Shown here: positions 25,244-34,071 of the stretch, piece by piece
How the letters are laid out: each line of letters begins with the position of its first letter
How positions within the stretch are numbered: position 1 is the first letter of the stretch
From: Aureibaculum algae
Lineage (GTDB): Bacteria; Bacteroidota; Bacteroidia; Flavobacteriales; Flavobacteriaceae
Assembly (NCBI RefSeq): GCF_006065315.1
Contig: NZ_CP040749.1
Location: forward strand, 2,804,501-2,868,500
Direction: 5' to 3'
Length of the DNA: 64,000 nucleotides
Notes under the pieces: model-generated
What the model saw: only the letters and a program-made list of their open reading frames with translations
What the model was told of the DNA's origin: nothing
The model's database searches: none
Made by a program: the position numbers and the translations under genes

Positions 25244-27412
25244 TTATGCAGGTAAATAGATATAGAAAATCGAACCCTTATTTGGTTCGCTAGAAGCATG
25301 AATAAATCCATGATGATTCTCTACTATTTTTTTACAAATAGCCAAACCAATGCCAGTTCCTGAATATTCGTTTTTTTGATGTAGCCGTTCAAAAATATCA
25401 AAAATTTTGTCTGCATTTTCTTGATCAAAGCCAATACCATTATCACTAACTACAATCTTATGATAGCTATTAGAAGTTTTTAAGAAATTAAAAGGAATTT
25501 GATCTTTATATACTTTAGAAGCATCAATTAAAATTTTAGCTGGACCTGTCAGACTTCTATATTTAATTGCGTTTGAAATTAAATTATTAAACAATTGTTC
25601 CATCTGAAAAGGAATTCCTTTTATGATTGGCAGCTCGGTTTTAACAATTTTTACATTAGCTTCTTTTAGCCTTTCCGAAAGATTATCTTGAACTTTTTCA
25701 AGTTTTTTATTCAAGTCTATTCTTTCAAAATTTTCATGTGTGCTATCAATTCGTGAATAGCTTAATAAATTTTTAATAAGCATTTGCATTCTGTTCGCAG
25801 AGGTGTCAATTTTATTGAAATAGGTAAGACTTTTATCTGAAAACGCTGTACCCTCCGTTTCTGAGAGTAAAGAGATAAACATTTGAATTTTACGCAATGG
25901 CTCTTGTAAATCATGACTCACCACCCTATTAAAAGACTCTAACTCGGCATTGGAGCGTTTCAATTCTTTATTTCTCTTTTTTAATTTTTTATCTTTTTTT
26001 ATACTTTCTGTAACATCTTGAAGCACACCTACCATTTTTTCTTTACCATGTTCCATTATAGTTAATGTGGCAGATTTAAAGTGCTTTACTTTTCTGTTTT
26101 TAGTAATTACTCTGTAATTAGCCTCTGTAATTCCCTTTGCTTTTAAATTCTTAGAAGTCGATTTTTCAAACTTTATTTTATCATCTGGATGCACAAAGGA
26201 GCTAAGTTTTTCGAAACTTGCTTCAAAATCATTGGGTTTACATCCCAGCATGGTGTATAAATTATCTGACATGTCAGTTTCGCCGTTTTCCAAATAAGTA
26301 CTAAAACTTCCTATTTTAGCCATAACCTCTGCGTTATTTAAAATGGCATTTTTCAAAAACAGACTGTTATTCAAGTTTCTTAGATTCTCGTTTCGTTCTT
26401 TTTCTTGCGTAACATCTATGGTAGTAACATTTACCCCTCCCTCTAATTTTGAAGCCACACTTTTTAGCCACTTCCCTTCATTATTAAAGGTATAATGACT
26501 CGTTAATTGCTGTGATTTTCCAGTTTCTAAGCAATTAATATACATCTCAGAAATTCCATTCGTAAATGTAGAAGGATATGCTTGAGACAATCGTTGACCG
26601 ACAATATCTTGTGCTGAAGTTCCTGTCATGTCTTCAATTTTGTTACTGGCATATTCAAAAATAAAATCAATTACTTTACCGTTTTCATCTCTAAGGGGTC
26701 TGAAATAAGTAATCAGATTATTACTTGTGGTAACGATACTTTCAACGAACGCCTGAGTACTTACTAACTTTTTGCGAGAATTATTTATCTTTCTAAAGGC
26801 GAGCCAAAAAATAATTAATGAAAACAAAGCCAATAACAAAGAGATAAACGGTGTGAAAAAGGTTTCCGTTTTATAGGCAATCATCCGCTCTTTAAATATA
26901 GCCTCTCTTTTTTTAGACATACCTGACTTAAATAATTTCAATCTTTGGACAACTGAAGATAAGGCACTTACTTCTTTAATTACTTCTTCCTCAGATGCCT
27001 CTAACAAATGATACCTATATTTATTAAGCCTAGTAACAATAGCGTGTAAACTGTCTTTAAATTGAACTGTAGAATCAATATACTGTTGCTGTTCGGGTAC
27101 CTCTTTTGTCAGTTCCGTTAAATTATGAAGTGAAATCTCTATTTCTCGTTTATAGTCTTTATAAGTATCAGCGAGTGTCGTATCCTTTACTATTAAAGCT
27201 TTGTATTCTGCAGCTTCTACCAAACTAAATTTAGAAAATAGATTATTTATTTCCTTTTCAATTAACAATGATGATGAGACTAAATCAGCTGATTTTTCTA
27301 AGTTATTTATCTGACGATAAGAAATACTAGAAAGCATTAATAAAAATGCAATAGCAATTGCTAGCACAATTTTATATGACTTCGTTGAAGATATAATTAC
27401 TCTAAAATCCAT
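25244..27412 (-). CDS. CHASE3-PAS-PAS membrane sensor histidine kinase
   Basis: A 722-aa kinase. A first membrane helix (about 14-30) and a second (about 186-206) bracket a helical periplasmic CHASE3-type domain. Two PAS regions follow: about 220-335 (YASNKIEDMTGTSAQDIVGQ) and 360-470 (LGCKPNDFEASFEKLSSFVHPDD with a PAC-like end). A coiled link leads to HisKA with VVSHDLQEPLRKI (near 500), then HATPase with NLISNAIKYRS, VSDNGIGFD and GTGIGLAICKKIV. The SHDLQEPL form and FERLH box are those of phytochrome-like kinases. No receiver is fused; the stand-alone receiver 6 bp upstream is the natural partner. The signal is unknown. Confidence 0.93.
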   Translation of the reverse strand: MDFRVIISSTKSYKIVLAIAIAFLLMLSSISYRQINNLEKSADLVSSSLLIEKEINNLFSKFSLVEAAEYKALIVKDTTLADTYKDYKREIEISLHNLTELTKEVPEQQQYIDSTVQFKDSLHAIVTRLNKYRYHLLEASEEEVIKEVSALSSVVQRLKLFKSGMSKKREAIFKERMIAYKTETFFTPFISLLLALFSLIIFWLAFRKINNSRKKLVSTQAFVESIVTTSNNLITYFRPLRDENGKVIDFIFEYASNKIEDMTGTSAQDIVGQRLSQAYPSTFTNGISEMYINCLETGKSQQLTSHYTFNNEGKWLKSVASKLEGGVNVTTIDVTQEKERNENLRNLNNSLFLKNAILNNAEVMAKIGSFSTYLENGETDMSDNLYTMLGCKPNDFEASFEKLSSFVHPDDKIKFEKSTSKNLKAKGITEANYRVITKNRKVKHFKSATLTIMEHGKEKMVGVLQDVTESIKKDKKLKKRNKELKRSNAELESFNRVVSHDLQEPLRKIQMFISLLSETEGTAFSDKSLTYFNKIDTSANRMQMLIKNLLSYSRIDSTHENFERIDLNKKLEKVQDNLSERLKEANVKIVKTELPIIKGIPFQMEQLFNNLISNAIKYRSLTGPAKILIDASKVYKDQIPFNFLKTSNSYHKIVVSDNGIGFDQENADKIFDIFERLHQKNEYSGTGIGLAICKKIVENHHGFIHASSEPNKGSIFYIYLPA

Positions 27413-27418
27413 TTTAGG

Positions 27419-27865
27419 TTAGATTCTAAATAAAAAGTTTTCCTTATTTAAATTTGATGTTTGGTATTGCCAGTTTAGTTGTAACACCTTTTCTACTACT
27501 TTTTTAAGTGCTGAAAAATTATTAGGTTTATTAATGTAAACATTAGCTCCACTAATAAACGTATTTTCTATATCTTTTTCAGAAGAAGAAGTTGAATATA
27601 TGGCTACTGGTATCTTTTTTAAATTTTCATCTTCTTTCATTTCCTTAAGACATTCCATACCATTTTTAATAGGCATATTTAAATCTAAAAATACAATATG
27701 TGGCGTAATGGTATCTCCTTTTTTTAAGTAGTCCATCATTTCTTTACCATTTTTAAACATGGAAAGTTCCGTTTTAATTTTCAGATCCGCTAATGCCTGC
27801 TCAAACAGCCATCTGTCATCTTCGTCATCTTCTGCAAGAAAAACAATTAAGTTATTTAACTTCAT
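27419..27865 (-). CDS. Single-domain response regulator
   Basis: A 148-aa receiver-only protein. Acidic pocket D13/D14, phospho-acceptor D61 in IVFLDLNMPIKNG, Ser/Thr switch in VAIYSTSSS and Lys in NVYINKP are all present. It has no output domain. It follows the AraC-like gene by 2 bp and precedes the histidine kinase by 6 bp, so the three form an operon. This Rcp1-like type usually shuttles phosphate or controls by protein contact. Confidence 0.93.
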   Translation of the reverse strand: MKLNNLIVFLAEDDEDDRWLFEQALADLKIKTELSMFKNGKEMMDYLKKGDTITPHIVFLDLNMPIKNGMECLKEMKEDENLKKIPVAIYSTSSSEKDIENTFISGANVYINKPNNFSALKKVVEKVLQLNWQYQTSNLNKENFLFRI

Positions 27866-27867
27866 TT

Positions 27868-28428
27868 TTATGCTTTATTAGATTTAAATACTTTTCGTTT
27901 TTCTATAATTTTTTGAAATACAGTGGGTGTTAACCCTGTTATTTTCTTAAACTGACCTGATAAATGGGCCACACTACTATAATTAAGTCTAAATGCAATT
28001 TCAGTCAGTGATAAGTCAGTTGTTGCAATTAATTCTTTAACATAATCCACTTTCTTTAGAATAACAAAGTTTTCAATAGAGGTATATGTGCCTTCTGAGA
28101 AAAGATTCGATAAATATGTATAAGAATAATCTAATTTATCAGATAAATAAGAGGATACCTTATACAAATTAGCCTCATCATCTTTAAGCATCTCATTTAT
28201 AGTATCTTTAATTCGTTGTATCAATTCGGTTTTTTGGTTATCAATAACTTCAACTCCATATTTTTTTAAAGATGTTGTTAAACCCAATTGCTGTTGCTCT
28301 GTCAATTCTTTAGTAAATACAATTTCTCTAGCACCATTTATAGTATATTGAACATCCAATTTATTTAATTGCTCCTTAAGAATAGCATTACAAGTAATGT
28401 CAAGATTGAATGTTACATAAATTTTCAT
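27868..28428 (-). CDS. Lone AraC-type HTH regulator
   Basis: A 186-aa protein (a start at 28437 would add three residues). The first about 75 residues form a small alpha/beta domain (MKIYVTFNLDITCNAILKEQL), a type common in Flavobacteria upstream of AraC domains. Residues 85-180 are an AraC HTH: VSSYLSDKLDYSYTYLSNLFSE and LSLTEIAFRLNYSSVAHLSGQFKKITGLTPTVFQ. It is first in an operon with a receiver and a PAS kinase. It has no receiver of its own, so phospho-signalling to it would need contact with the D61 protein. Confidence 0.87.
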   Translation of the reverse strand: MKIYVTFNLDITCNAILKEQLNKLDVQYTINGAREIVFTKELTEQQQLGLTTSLKKYGVEVIDNQKTELIQRIKDTINEMLKDDEANLYKVSSYLSDKLDYSYTYLSNLFSEGTYTSIENFVILKKVDYVKELIATTDLSLTEIAFRLNYSSVAHLSGQFKKITGLTPTVFQKIIEKRKVFKSNKA

Positions 28429-28629
28429 AATCACCATTTAATTTGACAAAAGTTCAATTTTCTAATAAAACGAATTGAAAAAGTACACAACGAATATACT
28501 ATAATTGACTTACTAAGTTTAAACAAAATTTATTTTTTTTAACCTATTCTATTATACACGACTAATCTAATTAAAAACTTTAAATAAAATTAGGCTTCTA
28601 TAATCTTAAATAGATGTTAATCCAAAAAA

Positions 28630-28654
28630 AAACGAGTATTTAAAATACTCGTTT
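28630..28654 (-). terminator. Terminator after DUF1328/lipoprotein transcript
   Basis: AACGAGTATT and AATACTCGTT form a stem of about 11 bp with a minimal loop; on the minus strand a U-run follows. It lies 53 bp beyond the stop of the small lipoprotein. Confidence 0.7.
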
Positions 28655-28706
28655 AAACCCATTAACGTATTAAACCAATGTGTTTATCATTCCCTTTAAG
28701 AGATTT

Positions 28707-28925
28707 TTAATTAATGGTATCGATAGCTTCTTCGACATTTTCTTTAACGTCTTCAGCAGCATCTTCAACTTCTTCACCAGCTTCTTCTAATCCATCACCA
28801 ATTTCATCAATAGCTTCTTCAACCTTTTCCTCTGGTGTCTCTTTTTTCTCTTTACAACTTGTTAATGTCGCAAATGACATTGAGGTTATAAAAAGTAAAA
28901 GCATTACATAAATTACTCGTTTCAT
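28707..28925 (-). CDS. Small Glu-rich lipoprotein
   Basis: A 72-aa lipoprotein: signal MKRVIYVMLLLFITSMSF and lipobox LTSC (Cys24), then an extremely acidic helix-forming region with repeating EExxEEAxDE pattern (about half Glu/Asp). Such short amphipathic acidic lipoproteins recur beside stress genes in Flavobacteria; function unknown. The upstream DUF1328 gene ends 39 bp away on the same strand, so they are likely co-transcribed. Confidence 0.8.
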   Translation of the reverse strand: MKRVIYVMLLLFITSMSFATLTSCKEKKETPEEKVEEAIDEIGDGLEEAGEEVEDAAEDVKENVEEAIDTIN

Positions 28926-28964
28926 AATTAATAGTTTTTAGTGTTTTTAAATCGTTTTTTTGTA

Positions 28965-29126
28965 TTAAACTTTTTTTCTACCTGTTATGAGTGAGAAAAC
29001 AAATAGTATTAAAAAAATAAAAAATAAGACTTTTGCAATACCGGCAGCTCCCGCGGCTATTCCACCGAAACCAAGAACTCCAGCTATTATTGCTAAGATT
29101 ATAAATGTGATTGTCCAACGTAACAT
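28965..29126 (-). CDS. DUF1328 (YtjA-like) small membrane protein
   Basis: A 53-aa protein read on the minus strand: [21 protein letters not shown], then [20 protein letters not shown], then [12 protein letters not shown]. The LRWT start, the [14 protein letters not shown] hinge and the GRK end are diagnostic of DUF1328. Two membrane helices. Likely first gene of a transcript with the acidic lipoprotein, preceded by a leader with CTTGTC/GACAAG arms. Confidence 0.92.
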   Translation of the reverse strand: MLRWTITFIILAIIAGVLGFGGIAAGAAGIAKVLFFIFLILFVFSLITGRKKV

Positions 29127-29143
29127 AATTTTTCTGTTTTAAG

Positions 29144-29160
29144 CTTGTCTGACTGACAAG
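29144..29160 (-). promoter_or_regulatory. Leader inverted repeat with CTTGTC arms before DUF1328 gene
   Basis: CTTGTC (29144-29149) and GACAAG (29155-29160) form a perfect 6-bp inverted repeat with 5-bp centre, 17 bp upstream of the ATG. The arms match the leader hairpin of the csbD-like gene (23015-23035), also about 18 bp from its start and also preceded by TTAATC. A common operator or RNA element for stress genes is inferred. Confidence 0.4.
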
Positions 29161-29474
29161 GATGATTAATAAATAATAATTGAGCTATGGTATTTCTCAA
29201 TCTTCTTACACAAAAGTCTATAAAAATTAATAATCACATTAACGCTAATGCAATAAATATTAACGCATTACATATTTTCTACTCATCCTTTTCATCATGG
29301 TAAACAACAAACGGTTAAATTCTTTAATCAATTTTAGCATTAGATAAATTTGCTTTACAATGCTCTGAGTATCTAAGAAATATAGGCATCAATACCTTTG
29401 AGATAAAAGAACCCTGTAGGGTGCAAAACCTTACAGGGTGGTAACATATTTTGTATTTAAATAATAGGTTTAAC
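29161..29474. other. Intergenic region with one palindromic hairpin
   Basis: No gene was seen. ACCCTGTA at 29411-29418 pairs with TACAGGGT at 29432-29439. On the minus strand it lies 36 bp beyond the stop of the DUF2383 gene and is followed by a weak U-rich run, so it may be its terminator. Confidence 0.5.
29411..29439 (-). terminator. Possible terminator hairpin after DUF2383 gene
   Basis: An 8-bp perfect stem (ACCCTGTA/TACAGGGT) with a 13-nt interior that can partly pair (AGG with CCT). The trailing U-run is weak (TCTTTTATC on the minus strand). Confidence 0.5.
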
Positions 29475-29927
29475 TTAGGCTAAGTCTTCCAAATTTTTAA
29501 TGGTATTTAAGTCATTTTTAATTTGACTTACTTGATTGGTAAGTAAGGTAGCCGTGCTCGTAGGTAAGTTTATTTCATTCAATACATCTTGATAGTCATC
29601 AATAGCAGCTTTTTCACCCGTAATGGCCGCTTCTAACATAGATTCGTCACTATCTGCAGAAAAGAAAGATTTTACATCCATCCATGCACGATGCATTGAG
29701 CCAGCCGCACTTCCTCCTTTATCAATTTCTTGTCCAAAGTTTCTAATTTCAGATTTTATAGCATGTCCAAACTGATTTCGCTCTTTTGATTTTCTCTCAA
29801 AATAACCTTTCAATCCTGGATTTTTAGCATTTTCTGCGGCTTTATGATACCCTTTTTCAGCATCATAACTTTTTTCTAATAAGGTATTTAATTTTTCACC
29901 TAATTTTTCAGTGTATGTCGTACTCAT
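29475..29927 (-). CDS. PA2169-family four-helix bundle protein (DUF2383)
   Basis: A 150-aa ferritin-like helical protein. The family signature runs through KLNTLLEKSYDAEKGYHKAAENAKNPGLKGYFERKSKERNQFGHAI (about 10-56), then RAWMDVKSFFSADSDESMLEAAITGEKAAIDDYQDVL (about 84-120). Glu residues (E18, E42, E101, E106) are placed for a possible di-metal site. Function unknown; it is generally stress-linked and keeps company with CsbD and DUF892 proteins as here. Its leader contains a TAGCTTA/TAAGCTA inverted repeat (29948-29974). Confidence 0.92.
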   Translation of the reverse strand: MSTTYTEKLGEKLNTLLEKSYDAEKGYHKAAENAKNPGLKGYFERKSKERNQFGHAIKSEIRNFGQEIDKGGSAAGSMHRAWMDVKSFFSADSDESMLEAAITGEKAAIDDYQDVLNEINLPTSTATLLTNQVSQIKNDLNTIKNLEDLA

Positions 29928-29947
29928 AATAATTGTTTTTAAATTAA

Positions 29948-29974
29948 TAGCTTATTTTTTTTGATGCTAAGCTA
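29948..29974 (-). promoter_or_regulatory. Leader inverted repeat before DUF2383 gene
   Basis: TAGCTTA (29948-29954) and TAAGCTA (29968-29974) are a perfect 7-bp inverted repeat with a 13-bp centre, 21 bp upstream of the ATG. It may be an operator or a leader hairpin; no known site was matched. Confidence 0.35.
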
Positions 29975-30072
29975 CTCAACATCAATACTGATGTAAAATT
30001 AGAAAGATTCAAGTTTGGAGTTTAACGCTATCCATTTGAATTTTAATCGTATCGATAAAAATTAATTGAATT

Positions 30073-31146
30073 CTAAAATTTCGGGTTAAAATTTGCTATT
30101 ACATTAAGAATTACGGATTCTGATTTGGTAAAGTATGTTGCTTGTTGGGCAGCATGGTTAACATCTTGGAAATACTGATGTAAAGACCCTTCCTCATACA
30201 AAGTAACTAGCATTGGATGTACATAATATTTTCTACATACATTTCTTGTATTACCCAATTCTTTAGCAGCGGCATCAAAACCTAACAATATATTTTTTTG
30301 TCTTTCTTTTTTAGTTTCGGGCTGTTTCATTTCCATTAATTTTTCAAAAAATAATACTGAAGCAGCCCAAGTTCTAAAGTCCTTTGCAGAAAAAAACGCT
30401 CCACAAATGGCATGCAGGTAATCATTAATCATACTACTGTCAATAGATTGTTTAACACCATCTTCATCATAATATTTAAACAATTCCCAACCGGGTATTT
30501 CCTCACAGCGACTAACCAATCGGATTAATTTTTTATTGCGAATAGTTATGGAATGCTCCTTCCCTTTTTTACCAATAAATTCAAATTTCAAATGACTTTT
30601 ATTGACTTCAACATGCCTTTTCCTTAAAGTAGACAAACCATAAGTCTGATTGCGTTTTGCATATTGTTCATTGCCTATTCTAATATGGGTTTCTTCCATA
30701 AGACGGATCACCAAAGCTATAACCTTAGTTTTCGGCCATCCCTTTTGGTCTAAATCGGCATCTACTTGCTTTCTAATAACAGGAAGTTGATTTCCAAACG
30801 CCGTCATTTTATAAAACTTCGTCTGATTTCGAATTTTTGTCCACCTAGGGTGATAACGATATTGTTTTCGACGTTTAGCATCACGCCCCATTGCTTGTAA
30901 ATGTCCCTCCTCTAAATCTGTAATTTTAACATCATCCCACATTGGAGGAATAACTAAACTCTTTATTCTTTTTAACTCATTTTTATCTTTTAAACGTATT
31001 CCATTAAAGGAATAGGTAAAGCCCCTACCCCATTTTTTTCTAAGAATCGGAAAGTCCTTATCCTTAACATAAACAAGATTATATTGATTAATGATTTTTT
31101 CAGGAGTTCTTAACAATTGTATTAGCTTTCCTTTCGATACCGCCAT
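30073..31146 (-). CDS. Type IB DNA topoisomerase (poxvirus-like)
   Basis: A 357-aa topoisomerase IB. The N-terminal domain has WGRGFTYSFNG and LVIPPMWDDVKI; then GRDAKRRKQYRYHPRW; catalytic region RIGNEQYAKRNQTYGLSTLRKRHV (Arg), KKGKEHSI (Lys), KDFRTWAAS (Arg) and NVCRKYYVHP with the catalytic Tyr at residue 308. The enzyme relaxes supercoils by a 3'-phosphotyrosine nick. Bacterial TopIB proteins are accessory enzymes linked to damage and stress tolerance, and the gene sits in a stress island. It is divergent from the App1-like gene with 307 bp between. Confidence 0.95.
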   Translation of the reverse strand: MAVSKGKLIQLLRTPEKIINQYNLVYVKDKDFPILRKKWGRGFTYSFNGIRLKDKNELKRIKSLVIPPMWDDVKITDLEEGHLQAMGRDAKRRKQYRYHPRWTKIRNQTKFYKMTAFGNQLPVIRKQVDADLDQKGWPKTKVIALVIRLMEETHIRIGNEQYAKRNQTYGLSTLRKRHVEVNKSHLKFEFIGKKGKEHSITIRNKKLIRLVSRCEEIPGWELFKYYDEDGVKQSIDSSMINDYLHAICGAFFSAKDFRTWAASVLFFEKLMEMKQPETKKERQKNILLGFDAAAKELGNTRNVCRKYYVHPMLVTLYEEGSLHQYFQDVNHAAQQATYFTKSESVILNVIANFNPKF

Positions 31147-31453
31147 TGAATTTGTTTTTAATAAATCAGTAGGTAAACTTAGCTTTGTATAACTAATTGG
31201 TTTACCCTCAACGCAAAAAAAATTAATGCAAATACTATTTATGATAAAATAGTATCCTATTCATTTTAAAGTAACTAAAACAAGAGTCCAAGCTATAGTT
31301 TTAGATGAAATCTCATGTCAGTTGAAGTACTATTTTTAACATTGAATAGATTTTTTAAAGCATTTTTTTTAATTTAGACCTCAAGGTACTTTGATGCAAT
31401 AAAACCGATCAAAAAAGTATATTTGAATGAATTAACAATAAAATCATTTAATA
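31147..31453. other. Divergent intergenic region topIB / App1-like gene
   Basis: No gene was found. On the plus strand TTTG at 31390-31393 and TATATTTG at 31418-31425 form a candidate promoter for the downstream gene, though the 24-bp spacing is long. No promoter for the topoisomerase was identified. Confidence 0.4.
31418..31425 (+). promoter_or_regulatory. Candidate -7 element of App1-like gene
   Basis: TATATTTG matches TAnnTTTG perfectly, 28 bp before the ATG at 31454. The nearest upstream TTTG is 24 bp away, slightly beyond the usual range. Confidence 0.45.
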
Positions 31454-32461
31454 ATGTTTAATTACATTTCACAATTAATAGACGATCCTGATCCTATTAT
31501 TATTATTCCTTTTGGTGGATTTGCAAATGATAAGAAAATATATGCCCAAGCTAGAGTACTAGAAGATGAGGGTATAGACACAACGATTGATAATTCTTTT
31601 TCAAAAAATATTGTTCGGTCTTTTAAGCGTTTTGAAACGGATGAAAAAGCCAACGTTTCTGTAAAAGTTACTTGGCAAAATAAAGAGTTCGTATTGGTTT
31701 CTGATCGTGAAGGTTATATCTATTTAAATACCAATCATGGTCTTGATCTAAAGCATAAAAAAACAATATGGATTCCAATAACTTATGCCCTAAAAGAAGA
31801 TAGCAAAACCCTATTTACAATTACTGATTCTATAATGAAACCTGCTTCCAATGCTGAATTTGGAGTAATTAGTGATGTTGATGAAACTATTTTAGATACG
31901 GGGCTTTACTCCTTTTTAAAATGGAGAGTAATTATAAATACTATTGTTAAATCGAGTGATCAACGTTTGCCTATTGAGGGATCTCAGGAATTATGCTCCC
32001 AACTTTATGGCGGAAGAACGGGGTATAATGAAAACCCATTTTTTTACCTTTCTAATAGCCCATGGAATTTATATGATTATCTGCAGGCATTTTTAGAAAA
32101 AAACAATTTCCCAAAAGGCACTTTATTATTACGAGATATTGGTTTAGAAAACAAAAGGAAAAAATCTTTTTTAGAGGGTAACAAATTTTTAAAAATTAAG
32201 CATATACTTGAAACTTATCCATCAATGCCATTTATCCTTATTGGTGATGCTCACGATTTAGATTCTGAAATATATTTAGAAATAGCAAAGCAATTTCCCG
32301 ATAGAATTCTTTGTATTTATATTAGAAGTATTGCAAAAACGAAGAAATTAAAAAAAGTTGTTCAATTAATAAAGAATAGTGCTCATGTAGAAATACTTTT
32401 GGCAGAAAATACGGCACAAATTATTAAACATGCTAAATCTAAAGGGTATATAGTTTCTTAA
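31454..32461 (+). CDS. App1-family (DUF2183) phosphatase
   Basis: A 335-aa protein with an N-terminal beta domain (20-125) and a HAD-type catalytic part. The nucleophile motif ISDVDETILDTG (D141, D143, T145) is the DxDxT of App1 phosphatidate phosphatases. FFYLSNSPWNLYDYLQAFL and FILIGDAHDLDSEIYLEIA (where homologues have LIGDSGQHDPEIY) follow in the right order. It probably dephosphorylates a phospholipid or related phosphate ester in the cytoplasm or at the inner membrane. Yeast App1 acts on phosphatidate, but the bacterial substrate is unproven. Confidence 0.9.
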   Translation: MFNYISQLIDDPDPIIIIPFGGFANDKKIYAQARVLEDEGIDTTIDNSFSKNIVRSFKRFETDEKANVSVKVTWQNKEFVLVSDREGYIYLNTNHGLDLKHKKTIWIPITYALKEDSKTLFTITDSIMKPASNAEFGVISDVDETILDTGLYSFLKWRVIINTIVKSSDQRLPIEGSQELCSQLYGGRTGYNENPFFYLSNSPWNLYDYLQAFLEKNNFPKGTLLLRDIGLENKRKKSFLEGNKFLKIKHILETYPSMPFILIGDAHDLDSEIYLEIAKQFPDRILCIYIRSIAKTKKLKKVVQLIKNSAHVEILLAENTAQIIKHAKSKGYIVS

Positions 32462-32537
32462 CTACTATGTTCTTACCTATTCAAATACATATTATCATAA
32501 ATTATTACAAAATTGGAAAAAACATAAAGACAAGTAC

Positions 32538-33947
32538 TTAATTTACACGCGTTGTATCTGCTTTTATAATTTTTAAACTTTTTGAATTTTTATGTAAGTA
32601 AGCACTCAATATTTTAGAAGTGAAAAAGTTATTGCTGTATTGCTTTATATAGTCTTTAAATCCCTCAAAATGCTCTATAACATTCTCATTATCTATAAAA
32701 CTAAATCCTTGGTATTCGCCATTTTCAATGAGTATTACACACGTTTCTGAAGAAGTTCTACCTTTTTCTACAATTGCATAAGATTGTTGTTCGTTTTGTA
32801 CATTATATAATGCTTGCTTAACACGTTCGTTATAGGTAGCAACATCCTCTTTCTGGGAACAAATGCCTAAACAATTTTTAATTTTAGAATGTGAACATGA
32901 TCCATTGGTTACTTGCAATGAGCAGTACTTAGGACACAAATTAAACTTTTCACATAACTTGGTTAGCGTTTCTGTGGCTACGGCAGTACTAAATAAAGTT
33001 TGAACTGAATTGTTACTCACCTTTGTTTTATGCAAAGCCAATTGCAATACTCCCAATTGATTTTCATAAGAGATTATTTGATAAACACTGGTTGGTTTTT
33101 TCTGTGTCTGATTGAATTTAGGATCGTTTTGACTAATATAATCTGCCTCCAAAAGTAATGCAGAAAGCTCATTTCCAGTTTCCTCAAAATCTAATGCATG
33201 CGTTTCATTGCAGATATTAATTATTTTTTGCGATTTGGAATAAAAGTGAGCTAACACCTTTTTTCTAATATTCTTATCCTTACCAACATAAATAATCTTT
33301 CCACCCTCATCTTTAAAAATATAAACACCTGGCGTGCTGGGTAGCTTTTCAAAATCTTTTGCAGGTAAATTATTAGGCAACGCAGTCTTAACTGACGACT
33401 TATTGAGATACTTCTTTAAAACTTCATACTCTGATTTGCTATCAAGTTTTAATAAATTTAAAAAAAGGATAGTTGTGGCTCTTGTGTCTGCCTCTGCCCT
33501 ATGAGCACCATTTAATTCAATACCAACCGATCTACACAATTTCGATAAACTATATGATGGTAAACCTGGTATGAGTTTACGAGATAATCTTACTGTGCAT
33601 AATTTTTCCTTCAAAAATTTTTCTCCAATAATTTCGAACTCTTTTTTTAAAAAACCGAAATCAAAATTCACATTATGAGCTACAAAAATGGAATCACTCA
33701 TTTTCGTCTCAATAATTTCAGCTATTTCATGAAATTTTGGAGCATCGTAAACCATCTCATCACTTATTCCTGTTAATGCTGTAATATGTCCGGGAATAGG
33801 TGTCTCTGGATTGATAAGGGATTGATAAACATCAACAATCTCCATATTTATTACGGTAATAATGCATATCTCTGTCATTCTACCTATACTGACACCACCA
33901 GTAGTCTCTACATCAACTATTGAAAATTTTGATTCCTTGAAATTCAT
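32538..33947 (-). CDS. DEDDh exonuclease fused to GIY-YIG nuclease domain
   Basis: A 469-aa protein. Residues 1-165 are a DnaQ-like 3'-5' exonuclease: FSIVDVETTGG (D12, E14), FVAHNVNFDFGFL and HRAEADTRAT. Residues of about 195-280 are a UvrC/Cho-type GIY-YIG nuclease: LPSTPGVYIFKDEGGKIIYVGKDKNIRKKVLAHF, with E in LLLEADYI. A Cys-rich stretch follows (CPKYCSLQVTNGSCSHSKIKNCLGIC). It resembles the Pol III epsilon-UvrC fusion of other bacteria and may act in repair. The start at 33947 is used because a TTG-N18-TACCTTTG promoter overlaps the longer frame; the transcript would be practically leaderless. Confidence 0.9.
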   Translation of the reverse strand: MNFKESKFSIVDVETTGGVSIGRMTEICIITVINMEIVDVYQSLINPETPIPGHITALTGISDEMVYDAPKFHEIAEIIETKMSDSIFVAHNVNFDFGFLKKEFEIIGEKFLKEKLCTVRLSRKLIPGLPSYSLSKLCRSVGIELNGAHRAEADTRATTILFLNLLKLDSKSEYEVLKKYLNKSSVKTALPNNLPAKDFEKLPSTPGVYIFKDEGGKIIYVGKDKNIRKKVLAHFYSKSQKIINICNETHALDFEETGNELSALLLEADYISQNDPKFNQTQKKPTSVYQIISYENQLGVLQLALHKTKVSNNSVQTLFSTAVATETLTKLCEKFNLCPKYCSLQVTNGSCSHSKIKNCLGICSQKEDVATYNERVKQALYNVQNEQQSYAIVEKGRTSSETCVILIENGEYQGFSFIDNENVIEHFEGFKDYIKQYSNNFFTSKILSAYLHKNSKSLKIIKADTTRVN

Positions 33948-33951
33948 CTTA

Positions 33952-33980
33952 CAAAGGTAATACGAAAAAGTATTTTTCAA
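33952..33980 (-). promoter_or_regulatory. Promoter abutting start codon of the exonuclease fusion gene
   Basis: On the minus strand TTG (33980-33978) is separated by 18 bp from TACCTTTG (33959-33952), matching the Bacteroidota consensus. The -7 element ends 4 bp before the ATG at 33947, so RNA would start at or next to the start codon. Confidence 0.6.
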
Positions 33981-34071
33981 TACTTTAATTTATTACGGCA
34001 ATTTAATAACTATTTGCGTTAATGAACTGCTTTTAGATTTACTAAAATTGTAGTGATAAAAACAAACAACA

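Noticed and set aside
29411..29439. Attachment site or mobile-element end
   Set aside because: No integrase or direct repeats nearby; a terminator hairpin explains it better.
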